A program made the translations under genes and the position numbers. Below are positions 48,961-61,247 of a stretch of DNA of 64,000 nt, piece after piece (position 1 is the stretch's first letter; every line of letters starts with the position of its first letter). The notes beneath the pieces were generated by a model that saw only the letters and a list, made by a program, of their open reading frames with translations, had not been told where the DNA came from and did not search any database. Origin of the DNA: Meconema thalassinum (Eukaryota; Arthropoda; Insecta; Orthoptera; Tettigoniidae); contig OX336397.1 in the NCBI GenBank assembly GCA_946902985.2, positions 152,761,890 to 152,825,889 of the forward strand, given 5' to 3'.

Positions 48961-51900
48961 TCTGCGCTCCCTATATGACAGCCCCAGGGCCACCCCTGGG
49001 TAATTGGGTTAATAAGGGGTGGACATACATTATGGTGTTTGAAGCTATTTTCTGCGCACCCTATATGACAGCCCTAGGGCCACCCCTGGGTAACGGGGTT
49101 AATAAGGGGTGGACATACATTATAGTGTTTGAAGCTATTTTCTGCGCTTCCTATATGACAGCCCTAGGGCCACCCCAGGGTAACGGGGTTAATAAGGGGT
49201 GGACATACATTATGGTGTTTGAAGCTATTTTCTGCGCTCCCTATATGACAGCCCTAGGGCCACCCCTGGGTAACGGGGTTAATAAGGGGAGGACATATAT
49301 TATGGTGTTTGAAGCTATTTTCTGCGCTCTCTATATGACAGCCCTAGGGCCACCCCTGGGTAACGGGGTTAATAAGGGGAGGACATACATTATGGTGTTT
49401 GAAGCTATTTTCTGCGCTCTCTATATGACAGTCCTAGGGCCACCCCTGGGTAACGGGGTTAATAAGGGGTGGACACACATTATGGTGTTTGAAGCTATTT
49501 TCTGCGCTCTCTATATGGCAGCCCTAGGGCCACCCCTGTGTAACGGGGTTAATAAGGGTTGGACATACATTATAGTGTTAGAAGCTATTTTCTGCGCTCC
49601 CTATATGACAGCCCTAGGGCCGCCCCTGGGTAACGGGGTTAATAAGGGGAGGACATACATTATAGTGTTTGAAGCTATTTTCTGCGCTCCCTATATGACA
49701 GCCCTAGGGCCACCCCTGGGTAACGGGGTTAATAAGGGGAGGACATACATTATGGTGTTTGAAGCTATTTTCTGCGCTCTCTATATGACAGTCCTAGGGC
49801 CACCCCTGGGTAACGGGGTTAATTAGGGGTGGACATACATTATAGTGTTTGAAGCTATTTTCTGCGCTCCCTATATGACAGCCCTAGGGCCACCCCTGGG
49901 TAACGGGGTTAATAAGGGGAGGACATACATTATGGTGTTTGAAGCTATTTTCTGCGCTCTCTATATGACAGTCCTAGGGCCACCCCAGGGTAACGGGGTT
50001 AATAAGGGGTGGACATACATTATGGTGTTTGAAGCTATTTTCTGCGCTCCCTATATGACAGCCCTAGGGCCACCCCTGGGTAACGGGGTTAATAAGGGGT
50101 GGACATACATTATGGTGTTTGAAGCTATTTTCTGCGCTCCCTATATGACAGCCCCAGGGCCACCCCTGGGTAACGGGGTTAATAAGGGTTGGACATACAT
50201 TATGGTGTTGAAGCTATTTTCTACGCCCCTGTATGACAGCCCTAGGGCCACCCCTGGGTAACGGGGTTAATAAGGGGTGGACATACATTATGGTGTTTGA
50301 AGCTATTTTCTGCGCTCCCTATATGACAGCCCCAGGGCCACCCCTGGGTAACGGGGTTAATAAGGGGTGGACATACATTATGGTGTTTGAAGCTATTTTC
50401 TGCGCTCCCTATATGACAGCCCTAGGGCCGCCCCTGGGTAACGGGGTTAATAAGGGGTGGACATACATTATATTGTTTGAAGCTATTTTCTGCGCTCCCT
50501 ATATGACAGCCCTAGGGCCGCCCCTGGGTAACGGGGTTAATAAGGGGTGGACATACATTATGGTGTTTGAGGCTATTTTCTGCGCCCCCTATATGACAGC
50601 CCTAGGGCCGCCCCAGGGTAACGGGGTTAATAAGGGGTGGACATACATTATAGTGTTTGAAGCTATTTTCTGCGCTCCCTATATGACAGCCCTAGGGCCA
50701 CCCCAGGGTAACGGGGTTAATAAGGGGTGGACATACATTATGGTGTTTGAAGCTATTTTCTGCGCCCCCTATATGACAGCCCTAGGGCCGCCCCAGGGTA
50801 ACGGGGTTAATAAGGGGTGGACATACATTATAGTGTTTGAAGCTATTTTCTGCGCTCCCTATATGACAGCCCTAGGGCCACCCCTGGGTAACGGGGTTAA
50901 TAAGGGGAGGGCATACATTATGGTGTTTGAAGCTATTTTCTGCGCTCCCTATATGACAGCCCTAGGGCCACCCCAGGGTAACGGGGTTAATAAGGGGAGG
51001 ACATACATTATGGTGTTTGAAGCTATTTTCTGCGCCCCCTATATGACAGCCCTAGGGCCACCCCAGGGTAACGGGGTTAATAAGGGGAGGACATACATTA
51101 TGGTGTTTGAAGCTATTTTCTGCGCCCCCTATATGACAGCCCTAGGGCCACCCCTGGGTAACGGGGTTAATAAGGGGTGGACATACATTATGGTGTTTGA
51201 AGCTATTTTCTGCGCTCCCTATATGACAGCCCTAGGGCCACCCCTGGGTAACGGGGTTAATAAGGGGAGGACATACATTATGGTGTTTGAAGCTATTTTC
51301 TGCGCCCCCTATATGACAGCCCTAGGGCCACCCCTGGGTAACGGGGTTAATAAGGGGTGGACATACATTATGGTGTTTGAAGCTATTTTCTGCGCTCCCT
51401 ATATGACAGCCCTAGGGCCACCCCTGGGTAACGGGGTTAATAAGGGGAGGACATACATTATGGTGTTTGAAGCTATTTTCTGCGCCCCCCATATGACAAT
51501 CCTAGGCCACCCCTGGGTAACGGGGTTAATAAGGGGTGGACATACATTATGGTGTTTGAAGCTATTTTCTGCGCTCCCTATATGACAGCCCTAGGGCCGC
51601 CCCTGGGTAACGGGGTTAATAAGGGTTGGACATACATTATGGTGTTTGAAGCTATTTTCTGCGCTCCCTATATGACAGCCCCAGGGCCACCCCAGGGTAA
51701 CGGGGTTAATAAGGGGTGGACATACATTATGGTGTTTGAAGCTATTTTCTGCGCTCCCTATATGACAGCCCCAGGGCCACCCCAGGGTAACGGGGTTAAT
51801 AAGGGGTGGACATACATTATGGTGTTTGAAGCTATTTTCTGCGCTCCCTATATGACAGCCCTAGGACCACCCCTGGGTGACGGGGTTAATAAGGGGAGGA

Positions 51901-52440
51901 CATACATTATGGTGTTTGAGCTATTTTCTGCGCTCCCTATATGACAGCCCCAGGGCCACCCCTGGGTAACGGGGTTAATAAGGGGTGGACATACATTATG
52001 GTGTTTGAAGCTATTTTCTGCGCTCCCTATATGACAGTCCTAGGGCCACCCCTGGGTAACGGGGTTAATAAGGGGTGGACATACATTATGGTGTTTGAAG
52101 CTATTTTCTGCGCTCCCTATATGACAGCCCCAGGGCCACCCCTGGGTAACGGGGTTAATAAGGGTTGGACATACATTATGGTGTTGAAGCTATTTTCTGC
52201 GCCCCTGTATGACAGCCCTAGGGCCACCCCTGGGTAACGGGGTTAATAAGGGGTGGACATACATTATGGTGTTTGAAGCTATTTTCTGCGCTCCCTATAT
52301 GACAGCCCCAGGGCCACCCCTGGGTAACGGGGTTAATAAGGGGTGGACATACATTATGGTGTTTGAAGCTATTTTCTGCGCTCCCTATATGACAGCCCTA
52401 GGGCCGCCCCTGGGTAACGGGGTTAATAAGGGGTGGACAT
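48961..52440 (+). repeat. Start of the indel-rich satellite zone
   Basis: From 48,961 single-base deletions become frequent: ATTTCTGCG (48,961), GTGTTGAAG (about 50,209), CCCCTGTATG (about 50,228), CCTAGGCCAC (about 51,505), TTTGAGCTA (about 51,919), GTGTTGAAG (about 52,185) and CCCCTGTATG (about 52,204). Between them, 50,590-51,480 resembles the CAGGG-rich block at 17,750-18,450, including GGAGGGCAT at about 50,906. CCCCCATATGACAATCC at 51,485 matches 16,845 and 29,265 apart from the nearby deletion. Confidence 0.65.
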
Positions 52441-53859
52441 ACATTATATTGTTTGAAGCTATTTTCTGCGCTCCCTATATGACAGCCCCAGGGCCACCCC
52501 TGGGTAACGGGGTTAATAAGGGGTGGACATACATTATGGTGTTTGAAGCTATTTTCTGCGCCCCCTATATGACAGCCCTAGGGCCACCCCTGGGTAACGG
52601 GGTTAATAAGGGGTGGACATACATTATATTGTTTGAAGCTATTTTCTGCATCCCTATATGACAGCCCTAGGGCCACCCCTGGGTAACGGGGTTAATAAGG
52701 GGTGGACATACATTATGGTGTTTGAAGCTATTTTCTGCGCTCCCTATATGACAGCCCTAGGACCACCCCTGGGTTACGGGGTTAATAAGGGGTGGACATA
52801 CATTATATTGTTTGAAGCTATTTTCTGCGCTCCCTATATGACAGCCCTAGGGCCACCCCTGGGTAACGGGGTTAATAAGGGGTGGACATACATTATGGTG
52901 TTTGAAGCTATTTTCTGCGCTCCCTATATGACAGCCCCAGGGCCACCCCTGGGTAACGGGGTTAATAAGGGGTGGACATACATTATGGTGTTTGAAGCTA
53001 TTTTCTGCGCCCCCTATATGACAGCTCTAGGGCCACCCCTGGGTAACGGGGTTAATAAGGGGTGGACATACATTACTGTGTTTGAAGCTATTTCTGCGCT
53101 CCCTATATGACAGCCCCAGGGCCACCCCTGGGTAATTGGGTTAATAAGGGGTGGACATACATTATGGTGTTTGAAGCTATTTTCTGCGCACCCTATATGA
53201 CAGCCCTAGGGCCACCCCTGGGTAACGGGGTTAATAAGGGGTGGACATACATTATAGTGTTTGAAGCTATTTTCTGCGCTTCCTATATGACAGCCCTAGG
53301 GCCACCTCAGGGTAACGGGGTTAATAAGGGGTGGACATACATTATGGTGTTTGAAGCTATTTTCTGCGCTCCCTATATGACAGCCCTAGGGCCACCCCTG
53401 GGTAACGGGGTTAATAAGGGGAGGACATATATTATGGTGTTTGAAGCTATTTTCTGCGCTCTCTATATGACAGCCCTAGGGCCACCCCTGGGTAACGGGG
53501 TTAATAAGGGGAGGACATACATTATGGTGTTTGAAGCTATTTTCTGCGCTCTCTATATGACAGTCCTAGGGCCACCCCTGGGTAACGGGGTTAATAAGGG
53601 GTGGACACACATTATGGTGTTTGAAGCTATTTTCTGCGCTCTCTATATGGCAGCCCTAGGGCCACCCCTGTGTAACGGGGTTAATAAGGGTTGGACATAC
53701 ATTATAGTGTTAGAAGCTATTTTCTGCGCTCCCTATATGACAGCCCTAGGGCCGCCCCTGGGTAACGGGGTTAATAAGGGGAGGACATACATTATAGTGT
53801 TTGAAGCTATTTTCTGCGCTCCCTATATGACAGCCCTAGGGCCACCCCTGGGTAACGGG

Positions 53860-54215
53860 GTTAATAAGGGGTGGACATACATTATGGTGTTTGAAGCTAT
53901 TTTCTGCGCTCCCTATATGACAGCCCCAGGGCCACCCCTGGGTAACGGGGTTAATAAGGGTTGGACATACATTATGGTGTTGAAGCTATTTTCTGCGCCC
54001 CTGTATGACAGCCCTAGGGCCACCCCTGGGTAACGGGGTTAATAAGGGGTGGACATACATTATGGTGTTTGAAGCTATTTTCTGCGCTCCCTATATGACA
54101 GCCCCAGGGCCACCCCTGGGTAACGGGGTTAATAAGGGTTGGACATACATTATGGTGTTGAAGCTATTTTCTGCGCCCCTGTATGACAGCCCTAGGGCCA
54201 CCCCTGGGTAACGGG
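53860..54215 (+). repeat. 178-bp shortened dimer in tandem
   Basis: A monomer with GTGTTGAAG (one T lost) followed by one with CCCCTGTATG (one C lost) forms a dimer of 178 instead of 180 bp. It is repeated with a 178-bp step here (ends of the pair near 54,033 and 54,211) and again at about 62,667-63,022. The same deletion pair occurs singly near 50,209/50,228, 52,185/52,204, 54,785/54,805 and 63,595/63,611. Confidence 0.75.
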
Positions 54216-55709
54216 GTTAATAAGGGGTGGACATACATTATGGTGTTTGAAGCTATTTTCTGCGCTCCCTATATGACAGCCCCAGGGCCACCCCTGGGTA
54301 ACGGGGTTAATAAGGGGTGGACATACATTATGGTGTTTGAAGCTATTTTCTGCGCTCCCTATATGACAGCCCCAGGGCCACCCCAGGGTAACGGGGTTAA
54401 TAAGGGGTGGACATACATTATGGTGTTTGAAGCTATTTTCTGCGCTCCCTATATGACAGCCCTAGGACCACCCCTGGGTGACGGGGTTAATAAGGGGAGG
54501 ACATACATTATGGTGTTTGAGCTATTTTCTGCGCTCCCTATATGACAGCCCCAGGGCCACCCCTGGGTAACGGGGTTAATAAGGGGTGGACATACATTAT
54601 GGTGTTTGAAGCTATTTTCTGCGCTCCCTATATGACAGCCCTAGGGCCACCCCTGGGTAACGGGGTTAATAAGGGGTGGACATACATTATGGTGTTTGAA
54701 GCTATTTTCTGCGCTCCCTATATGACAGCCCCAGGGCCACCCCTGGGTAACGGGGTTAATAAGGGTTGGACATACATTATGGTGTTGAAGCTATTTTCTG
54801 CGCCCCTGTATGACAGCCCTAGGGCCACCCCTGGGTAACGGGGTTAATAACGGGTGGACATACATTATGGTGTTTGAAGCTATTTTCTGCGCTCCCTATA
54901 TGACAGCCCCAGGGCCACCCCTGGGTAATTGGGTTAATAAGGGGTGGACATACATTATGGTGTTTGAAGCTATTTTCTGCGCACCCTATATGACAGCCCT
55001 AGGGCCACCCCTGGGTAATTGGGTTAATAAGGGGTGGACATACATTATGGTGTTTGAAGCTATTTTCTGCGCACCCTATATGACAGCCCTAGGGCCACCC
55101 CTGGGTAACGGGGTTAATAAGGGGTGGACATACATTATAGTGTTTGAAGCTATTTTCTGCGCTTCCTATATGACAGCCCTAGGGCCACCCCAGGGTAACG
55201 GGGTTAATAAGGGGTGGACATACATTATGGTGTTTGAAGCTATTTTCTGCGCTCCCTATATGACAGCGCTAGGGCCACCCCTGGGTAACGGGGTTAATAA
55301 GGGGAGGACATATATTATGGTGTTTGAAGCTATTTTCTGCGCTCTCTATATGACAGCCCTAGGGCCACCCCTGGGTAACGGGGTTAATAAGGGGAGGACA
55401 TACATTATGGTGTTTGAAGCTATTTTCTGCGCTCTCTATATGACAGTCCTAGGGCCACCCCTGGGTAACGGGGTTAATAAGGGGTGGACACACATTATGG
55501 TGTTTGAAGCTATTTTCTGCGCTCTCTATATGGCAGCCCTAGGGCCACCCCTGTGTAACGGGGTTAATAAGGGTTGGACATACATTATAGTGTTAGAAGC
55601 TATTTTCTGCGCTCCCTATATGACAGCCCTAGGGCCGCCCCTGGGTAACGGGGTTAATAAGGGGAGGACATACATTATAGTGTTTGAAGCTATTTTCTGC
55701 GCTCCCTAT

Positions 55710-56295
55710 ATGACAGCCCTAGGGCCACCCCTGGGTAACGGGGTTAATAAGGGGAGGACATACATTATGGTGTTTGAAGCTATTTTCTGCGCTCTCTATA
55801 TGACAGTCCTAGGGCCACCCCTGGGTAACGGGGTTAATTAGGGGTGGACATACATTATAGTGTTTGAAGCTATTTTCTGCGCTCCCTATATGACAGCCCT
55901 AGGGCCACCCCTGGGTAACGGGGTTAATAAGGGGAGGACATACATTATGGTGTTTGAAGCTATTTTCTGCGCTCTCTATATGACAGTCCTAGGGCCACCC
56001 CTGGGTAACGGGGTTAATTAGGGGTGGACATACATTATAGTGTTTGAAGCTATTTTCTGCGCTCTCTATATGACAGCCCTAGGGCCACCCCTGAGTAACG
56101 GGGTTAATAAGGGGTGGACATACATTATGGTGTTTGAAGCTATTTTCTGCGCTCCCTATATGACAGCCCTAGGGCCACCCCTGGGTAACGGGGTTAATAA
56201 GGGGAGGACATACATTACGGTGTTTGAAGCTATTTTCTGCGCTCTCTATATGACAGTCCTAGGGCCACCCCTGGGTAACGGGGTTAATTAGGGGT
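55710..56295 (+). repeat. Cluster of stop-marked monomers (GACAGTCC plus AATTAG)
   Basis: Three monomers carrying both GACAGTCCTAGG and GTTAATTAGG end at 55,841, 56,021 and 56,291, spaced 180 and 270 bp apart. The same linked pair of changes occurs singly at 26,069, 34,438 and 49,826. AATTAG makes an in-frame TAG in the only open frame, so local amplification here multiplies a stop codon. Confidence 0.7.
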
Positions 56296-59200
56296 GGACA
56301 TACATTATAGTGTTTGAAGCTATTTTCTGCGCCCCCTATATGACAGCCCTAGGGCCACCCCTGAGTAACGGGGTTAATAAGGGGTGGACATACATTATGG
56401 TGTTTGAAGCTATTCTCTGCGCTCCCTATATGACAGCCCTAGGGCCGCCCCTGGGTAACGGGGTTAATAAGGGGTGGACATACATTATGGTGTTTGAAGC
56501 TATTTTCTGCGCTCTCTATATGGCAGCCCTAGGGCCACCCCTGTGTAACGGGGTTAATAAGGGTTGGACATACATTATGGTGTTTGAAGCTATTCTCTGC
56601 GCTCCCTATATGACAGCCCTAGGGCCGCCCCTGGGTAACGGGGTTAATAAGGGGTGGACATACATTATGGTGTTTGAAGCTATTTTCTGCGCTCCCTATA
56701 TGACAGCCCTAGGGCCACCCCTGGGTAACGGGGTTAATAAGGGGAGGACATACATTATGGTGTTTGAAGCTATTTTCTGCGCTCCCTATATGACAGCCCT
56801 AGGGCCACCCCTGGGTAACGGGGTTAATAAGGGGAGGACATACATTATGGTGCTTGAAGCTATTTTCTGCGCCCCCTATATGACAGCCCTAGGGCCACCC
56901 CTGGGTAACGGGGTTAATAAGGGGAGGACATACATTATGGTGTTTGAAGCTATTTTCAGCGCCCCCTATATGACAGCCCTAGGGCCACCCCTAGGTAACG
57001 GGGTTAATAAGGGGTGGACATACATTATGGTGTTTGAAGCTATTTTCTGCGCTCCCTATATGACAGCCCTAGGGCCACCCCTGGGTAACAGGGTTAATAA
57101 GGGGAGGACATACATTATAGTGTTTGAAGCTATTTTCTGCGCCCCCTATATGACAGCCCTAGGGCCACCCCTGGGTAACGGGGTTAATAAGGGGAGGACA
57201 TACATTATAGTGTTTGAAGCTATTTTCTGCGCCCCCTATATGACAGCCCTAGGGCCACCCCTGGGTAACGGGGTTAATAAGGGGAGGACATACATTATGG
57301 TGTTTGAAGCTATTTTCTGCGCCCCCTATATGACAGCCCTAGGGCCACCCCTGGGTAACGGGGTTAATAAGGGGAGGACATACATTATAGTGTTTGAAGC
57401 TATTTTCTGCGCCCCCTATATGACAGCCATAGGGCCACCCCTGGGTAACGGGGTTAATAAGGGGTGGACATACATTATGGTGTTTGAAGCTATTTTCTGC
57501 GCCCCCTATATGACAGCCCTAGGGCCACCCCTGGGTAACGGGGTTAATAAGGGGTGGACATACATTATATTGTTTGAAGCTATTTTCTGCATCCCTATAT
57601 GACAGCCCTAGGGCCACCCCTGGGTAACGGGGTTAATAAGGGGTGGACATACATTATGGTGTTTGAAGCTATTTTCTGCGCTCCCTATATGACAGCCCTA
57701 GGACCACCCCTGGGTTACGGGGTTAATAAGGGGTGGACATACATTATATTGTTTGAAGCTATTTTCTGCGCTCCCTATATGACAGCCCTAGGGCCACCCC
57801 TGGGTAACGGGGTTAATAAGGGGTGGACATACATTATGGTGTTTGAAGCTATTTTCTGCGCTCCCTATATGACAGCCCCAGGGCCACCCCTGGGTAACGG
57901 GGTTAATAAGGGGTGGACATACATTATGGTGTTTGAAGCTATTTTCTGCGCCCCCTATATGACAGCTCTAGGGCCACCCCTGGGTAACGGGGTTAATAAG
58001 GGGTGGACATACATTACTGTGTTTGAAGCTATTTCTGCGCTCCCTATATGACAGCCCCAGGGCCACCCCTGGGTAATTGGGTTAATAAGGGGTGGACATA
58101 CATTATGGTGTTTGAAGCTATTTTCTGCGCACCCTATATGACAGCCCTAGGGCCACCCCTGGGTAACGGGGTTAATAAGGGGTGGACATACATTATAGTG
58201 TTTGAAGCTATTTTCTGCGCTTCCTATATGACAGCCCTAGGGCCACCTCAGGGTAACGGGGTTAATAAGGGGTGGACATACATTATGGTGTTTGAAGCTA
58301 TTTTCTGCGCTCCCTATATGACAGCCCTAGGGCCACCCCTGGGTAACGGGGTTAATAAGGGGAGGACATATATTATGGTGTTTGAAGCTATTTTCTGCGC
58401 TCTCTATATGACAGCCCTAGGGCCACCCCAGGGTAACGGGGTTAATAAGGGGTGGACATACATTATGGTGTTTGAAGCTATTTTCTGCGCTCCCTATATG
58501 ACAGCCCTAGGACCACCCCTGGGTGACGGGGTTAATAAGGGGAGGACATACATTATGGTGTTTGAGCTATTTTCTGCGCTCCCTATATGACAGCCCCAGG
58601 GCCACCCCTGGGTAACGGGGTTAATAAGGGGTGGACATACATTATGGTGTTTGAAGCTATTTTCTGCGCTCCCTATATGACAGCCCCAGGGCCACCCCTG
58701 GGTAACGGGGTTAATAAGGGGTGGACATACATTATGGTGTTTGAAGCTATTTTCTGCGCCCCCTATATGACAGCCCTAGGACCACCCCTGGGTAACGGGG
58801 TTAATAAGGGGAGGACATACATTATGGTGTTTGAAGCTATTTACTGCGCTCCCTATATGACAGCCCTAGGGCCACCCCTGGGTAACGGGGTTAATAAGGG
58901 GTGGACATACATTATGGTGTTTGAAGCTATTTTCTGCGCTCCCTATATGACAGCCCTAGGGCCACCCCTGGGTAACGGGGTTAATAAGGGGTGGACATAC
59001 ATTATGGTGTTTGAAGCTATTTTCTGCGCCCCCTATATGACAGCCCTAGCGCCACCCCTGGGTAACGGGGTTAATAAGGGGTGGACATACATTATGGTGT
59101 TTGAAGCTATTTTCTGCGCTCCCTATATGACAGCCCTAGGGCCACCCCTAGGTAACGGGGTTAATAAGGGGAGGACATACATTATGGTGTTTGAAGCTAT

Positions 59201-61247
59201 TTTCTGCGCTCCCTATATGACAGCCCCAGGGCCACCCCTGGGTAACGGGGTTAATAAGGGGTGGACATACATTATGGTGTTTGAAGCTATTTTCTGCGCC
59301 CCTTATATGACAGCCCTAAGGCCGCCCCTGTGTAACGGGGTTAATAAGGGGTGGACATACATTATGGTGTTTGAAGCTATTTTCTGCGCTCCCTATATGA
59401 CAGCCCTAGGGCCACCCCTGGGTGACGGGGTTAATAAGGGGAGGACATACATTATAGTGTTTGAAGCTATTTTCTGCGCCCCTGTATGACAGCCCTAGGG
59501 CCACCCCTGGGTAACGGGGTTTATAAGGGGTGGACATACATTATGGTGTTTGAAGTTATTTTCTGCGCCCCCTATATGACAGCCCTAGGGCCACTCCTGG
59601 GTAACGGGGTTAATAAGGGGTGGACATACATTATGGTGTTTGAAGCTATTTTCTGCGCTCCCTATATGACAGCCCCAGGGCCACCCCTGGGTAACGGGGT
59701 TAATAAGGGGTGGACATACATTATGGTGTTTGAAGCTATTTTCTGCGCTCCCTATATGACAGCCCCAGGGCCACCCCTGGGTAACGGGGTTAATAAGGGG
59801 TGGACATACATTATGGTGTTTGAAGCTATTTTCTGCGCTCCCTATATGACAGCCCCAGGGCCACCCCTGGGTAACGGGGTTAATAAGGGGTGGACATACA
59901 TTATGGTGTTTGATGCTATTTTCTGCGCCCCCTATATGACAGCCCTAGGGCCACCCCTGGGTAACGGGGTTAATAAGGGGTGGACATACATTACTGTGTT
60001 TGAAGCTATTTTCTGCGCTCCCTATATGACAGCCCCAGGGCCACCCCTGGGTAATTGGGTTAATAAGGGGTGGACATACATTATGGTGTTTGAAGCTATT
60101 TTCTGCGCACCCTATATGACAGCCCTAGGGCCACCCCTGGGTAACGGGGTTAATAAGGGGTGGACATACATTATAGTGTTTGAAGCTATTTTCTGCGCCC
60201 CCTATATGACAGCCCTAGGGCCACCCCAGGGTAACGGGGTTAATAAGGGGTGGACATACATTATGGTGTTTGAAGCTATTTTCTGCGCTCCCTATATGAC
60301 AGCCCTAGGGCCACCCCTGGGTAACGGGGTTAATAAGGGGAGGACATACATTATGGTGTTTGAAGCTATTTTCTGCGCTCCCTATATGACAGCCCTAGGG
60401 CCACCCCTGGGTAACGGGGTTAATAAGGGGGGGACATACATTATGGTGTTTGAAGCTATTTTCTGCGCTCCCTATATGACAGCCCTAGGGCCACCCCTGG
60501 GTAACGGGGTTAATAAGGGGTGGACATACATTATGGTGTTTGAAGTTATTCTCTGCGCTCTCTATATGACAGCCCCAGGGCCACCCCTGGATAACGGGGT
60601 TAATAAGGGGTGGACATACATTATGGTGTTCGAAGCTATTTTCTGCGCCCCCCATATGACAGCCCTAGGGCCACCCCAGGGTAACGGGGTTTATAAGGGT
60701 TGGACATACATTATGGTGTTTGAAGCTATTTTCTGCGCTCCCTATATGACAGCCCTAGGGCCACCCCAGGGTAACGGGGTTAATAAGGGTTGGACATACA
60801 TTATGGTGTTTGAAGCTATTTTCTGCGCTCCCAATATGACAGCCCTAGGGCCACCCCTGGGTAACGGGGTTAATAAGGGGTGGACATACATTATGGTGTT
60901 TAAAGCTATTTTCTGCGCCCCCTATATGACAGCCCTAGGGCCACCCCTGGGTAACGGGGTTAATAAGGGGAGGACATACATTATAGTGTTTGAAGCTATT
61001 TTCTGCGCCCCCTATATGACAGCCATAGGGCCACCCCTGGGTAACGGGGTTAATAAGGGGTGGACATACATTATGGTGTTTGAAGCTATTTTCTGCGCTC
61101 CCTATATGACAGCCCCAGGGCCACCCCAGGGTAACGGGGTTAATAAGGGGTGGACATACATTATGGTGTTTGAAGCTATTTTCTGCGCTCCCGTTATGAC
61201 AGCCCTAGGGCCACCCCTGGGTGACGGGGTTAATAAGGGGAGGACAT

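Larger units (their letters stand above)
52441..61247 (+). repeat. HOR-D, copy 1 (8,807 bp)
   Basis: Markers recur 8,807 bp downstream: CTGCATCCC (52,649 and 61,458), ATTTCTGCG (53,093 and 61,900), CCACCTCAGG (about 53,304 and 62,111), GTGTTAGAAG (about 53,708 and 62,515) and the paired deletions near 54,000, 54,170 and 54,800. The period is 98 monomers minus 13 bases, and I count exactly 13 one-base deletions in the interval. An internal partial copy occurs at an offset of 4,941 bp (52,649 and 57,591), again matching the count of nine deletions. Edges are approximate. Confidence 0.8.
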
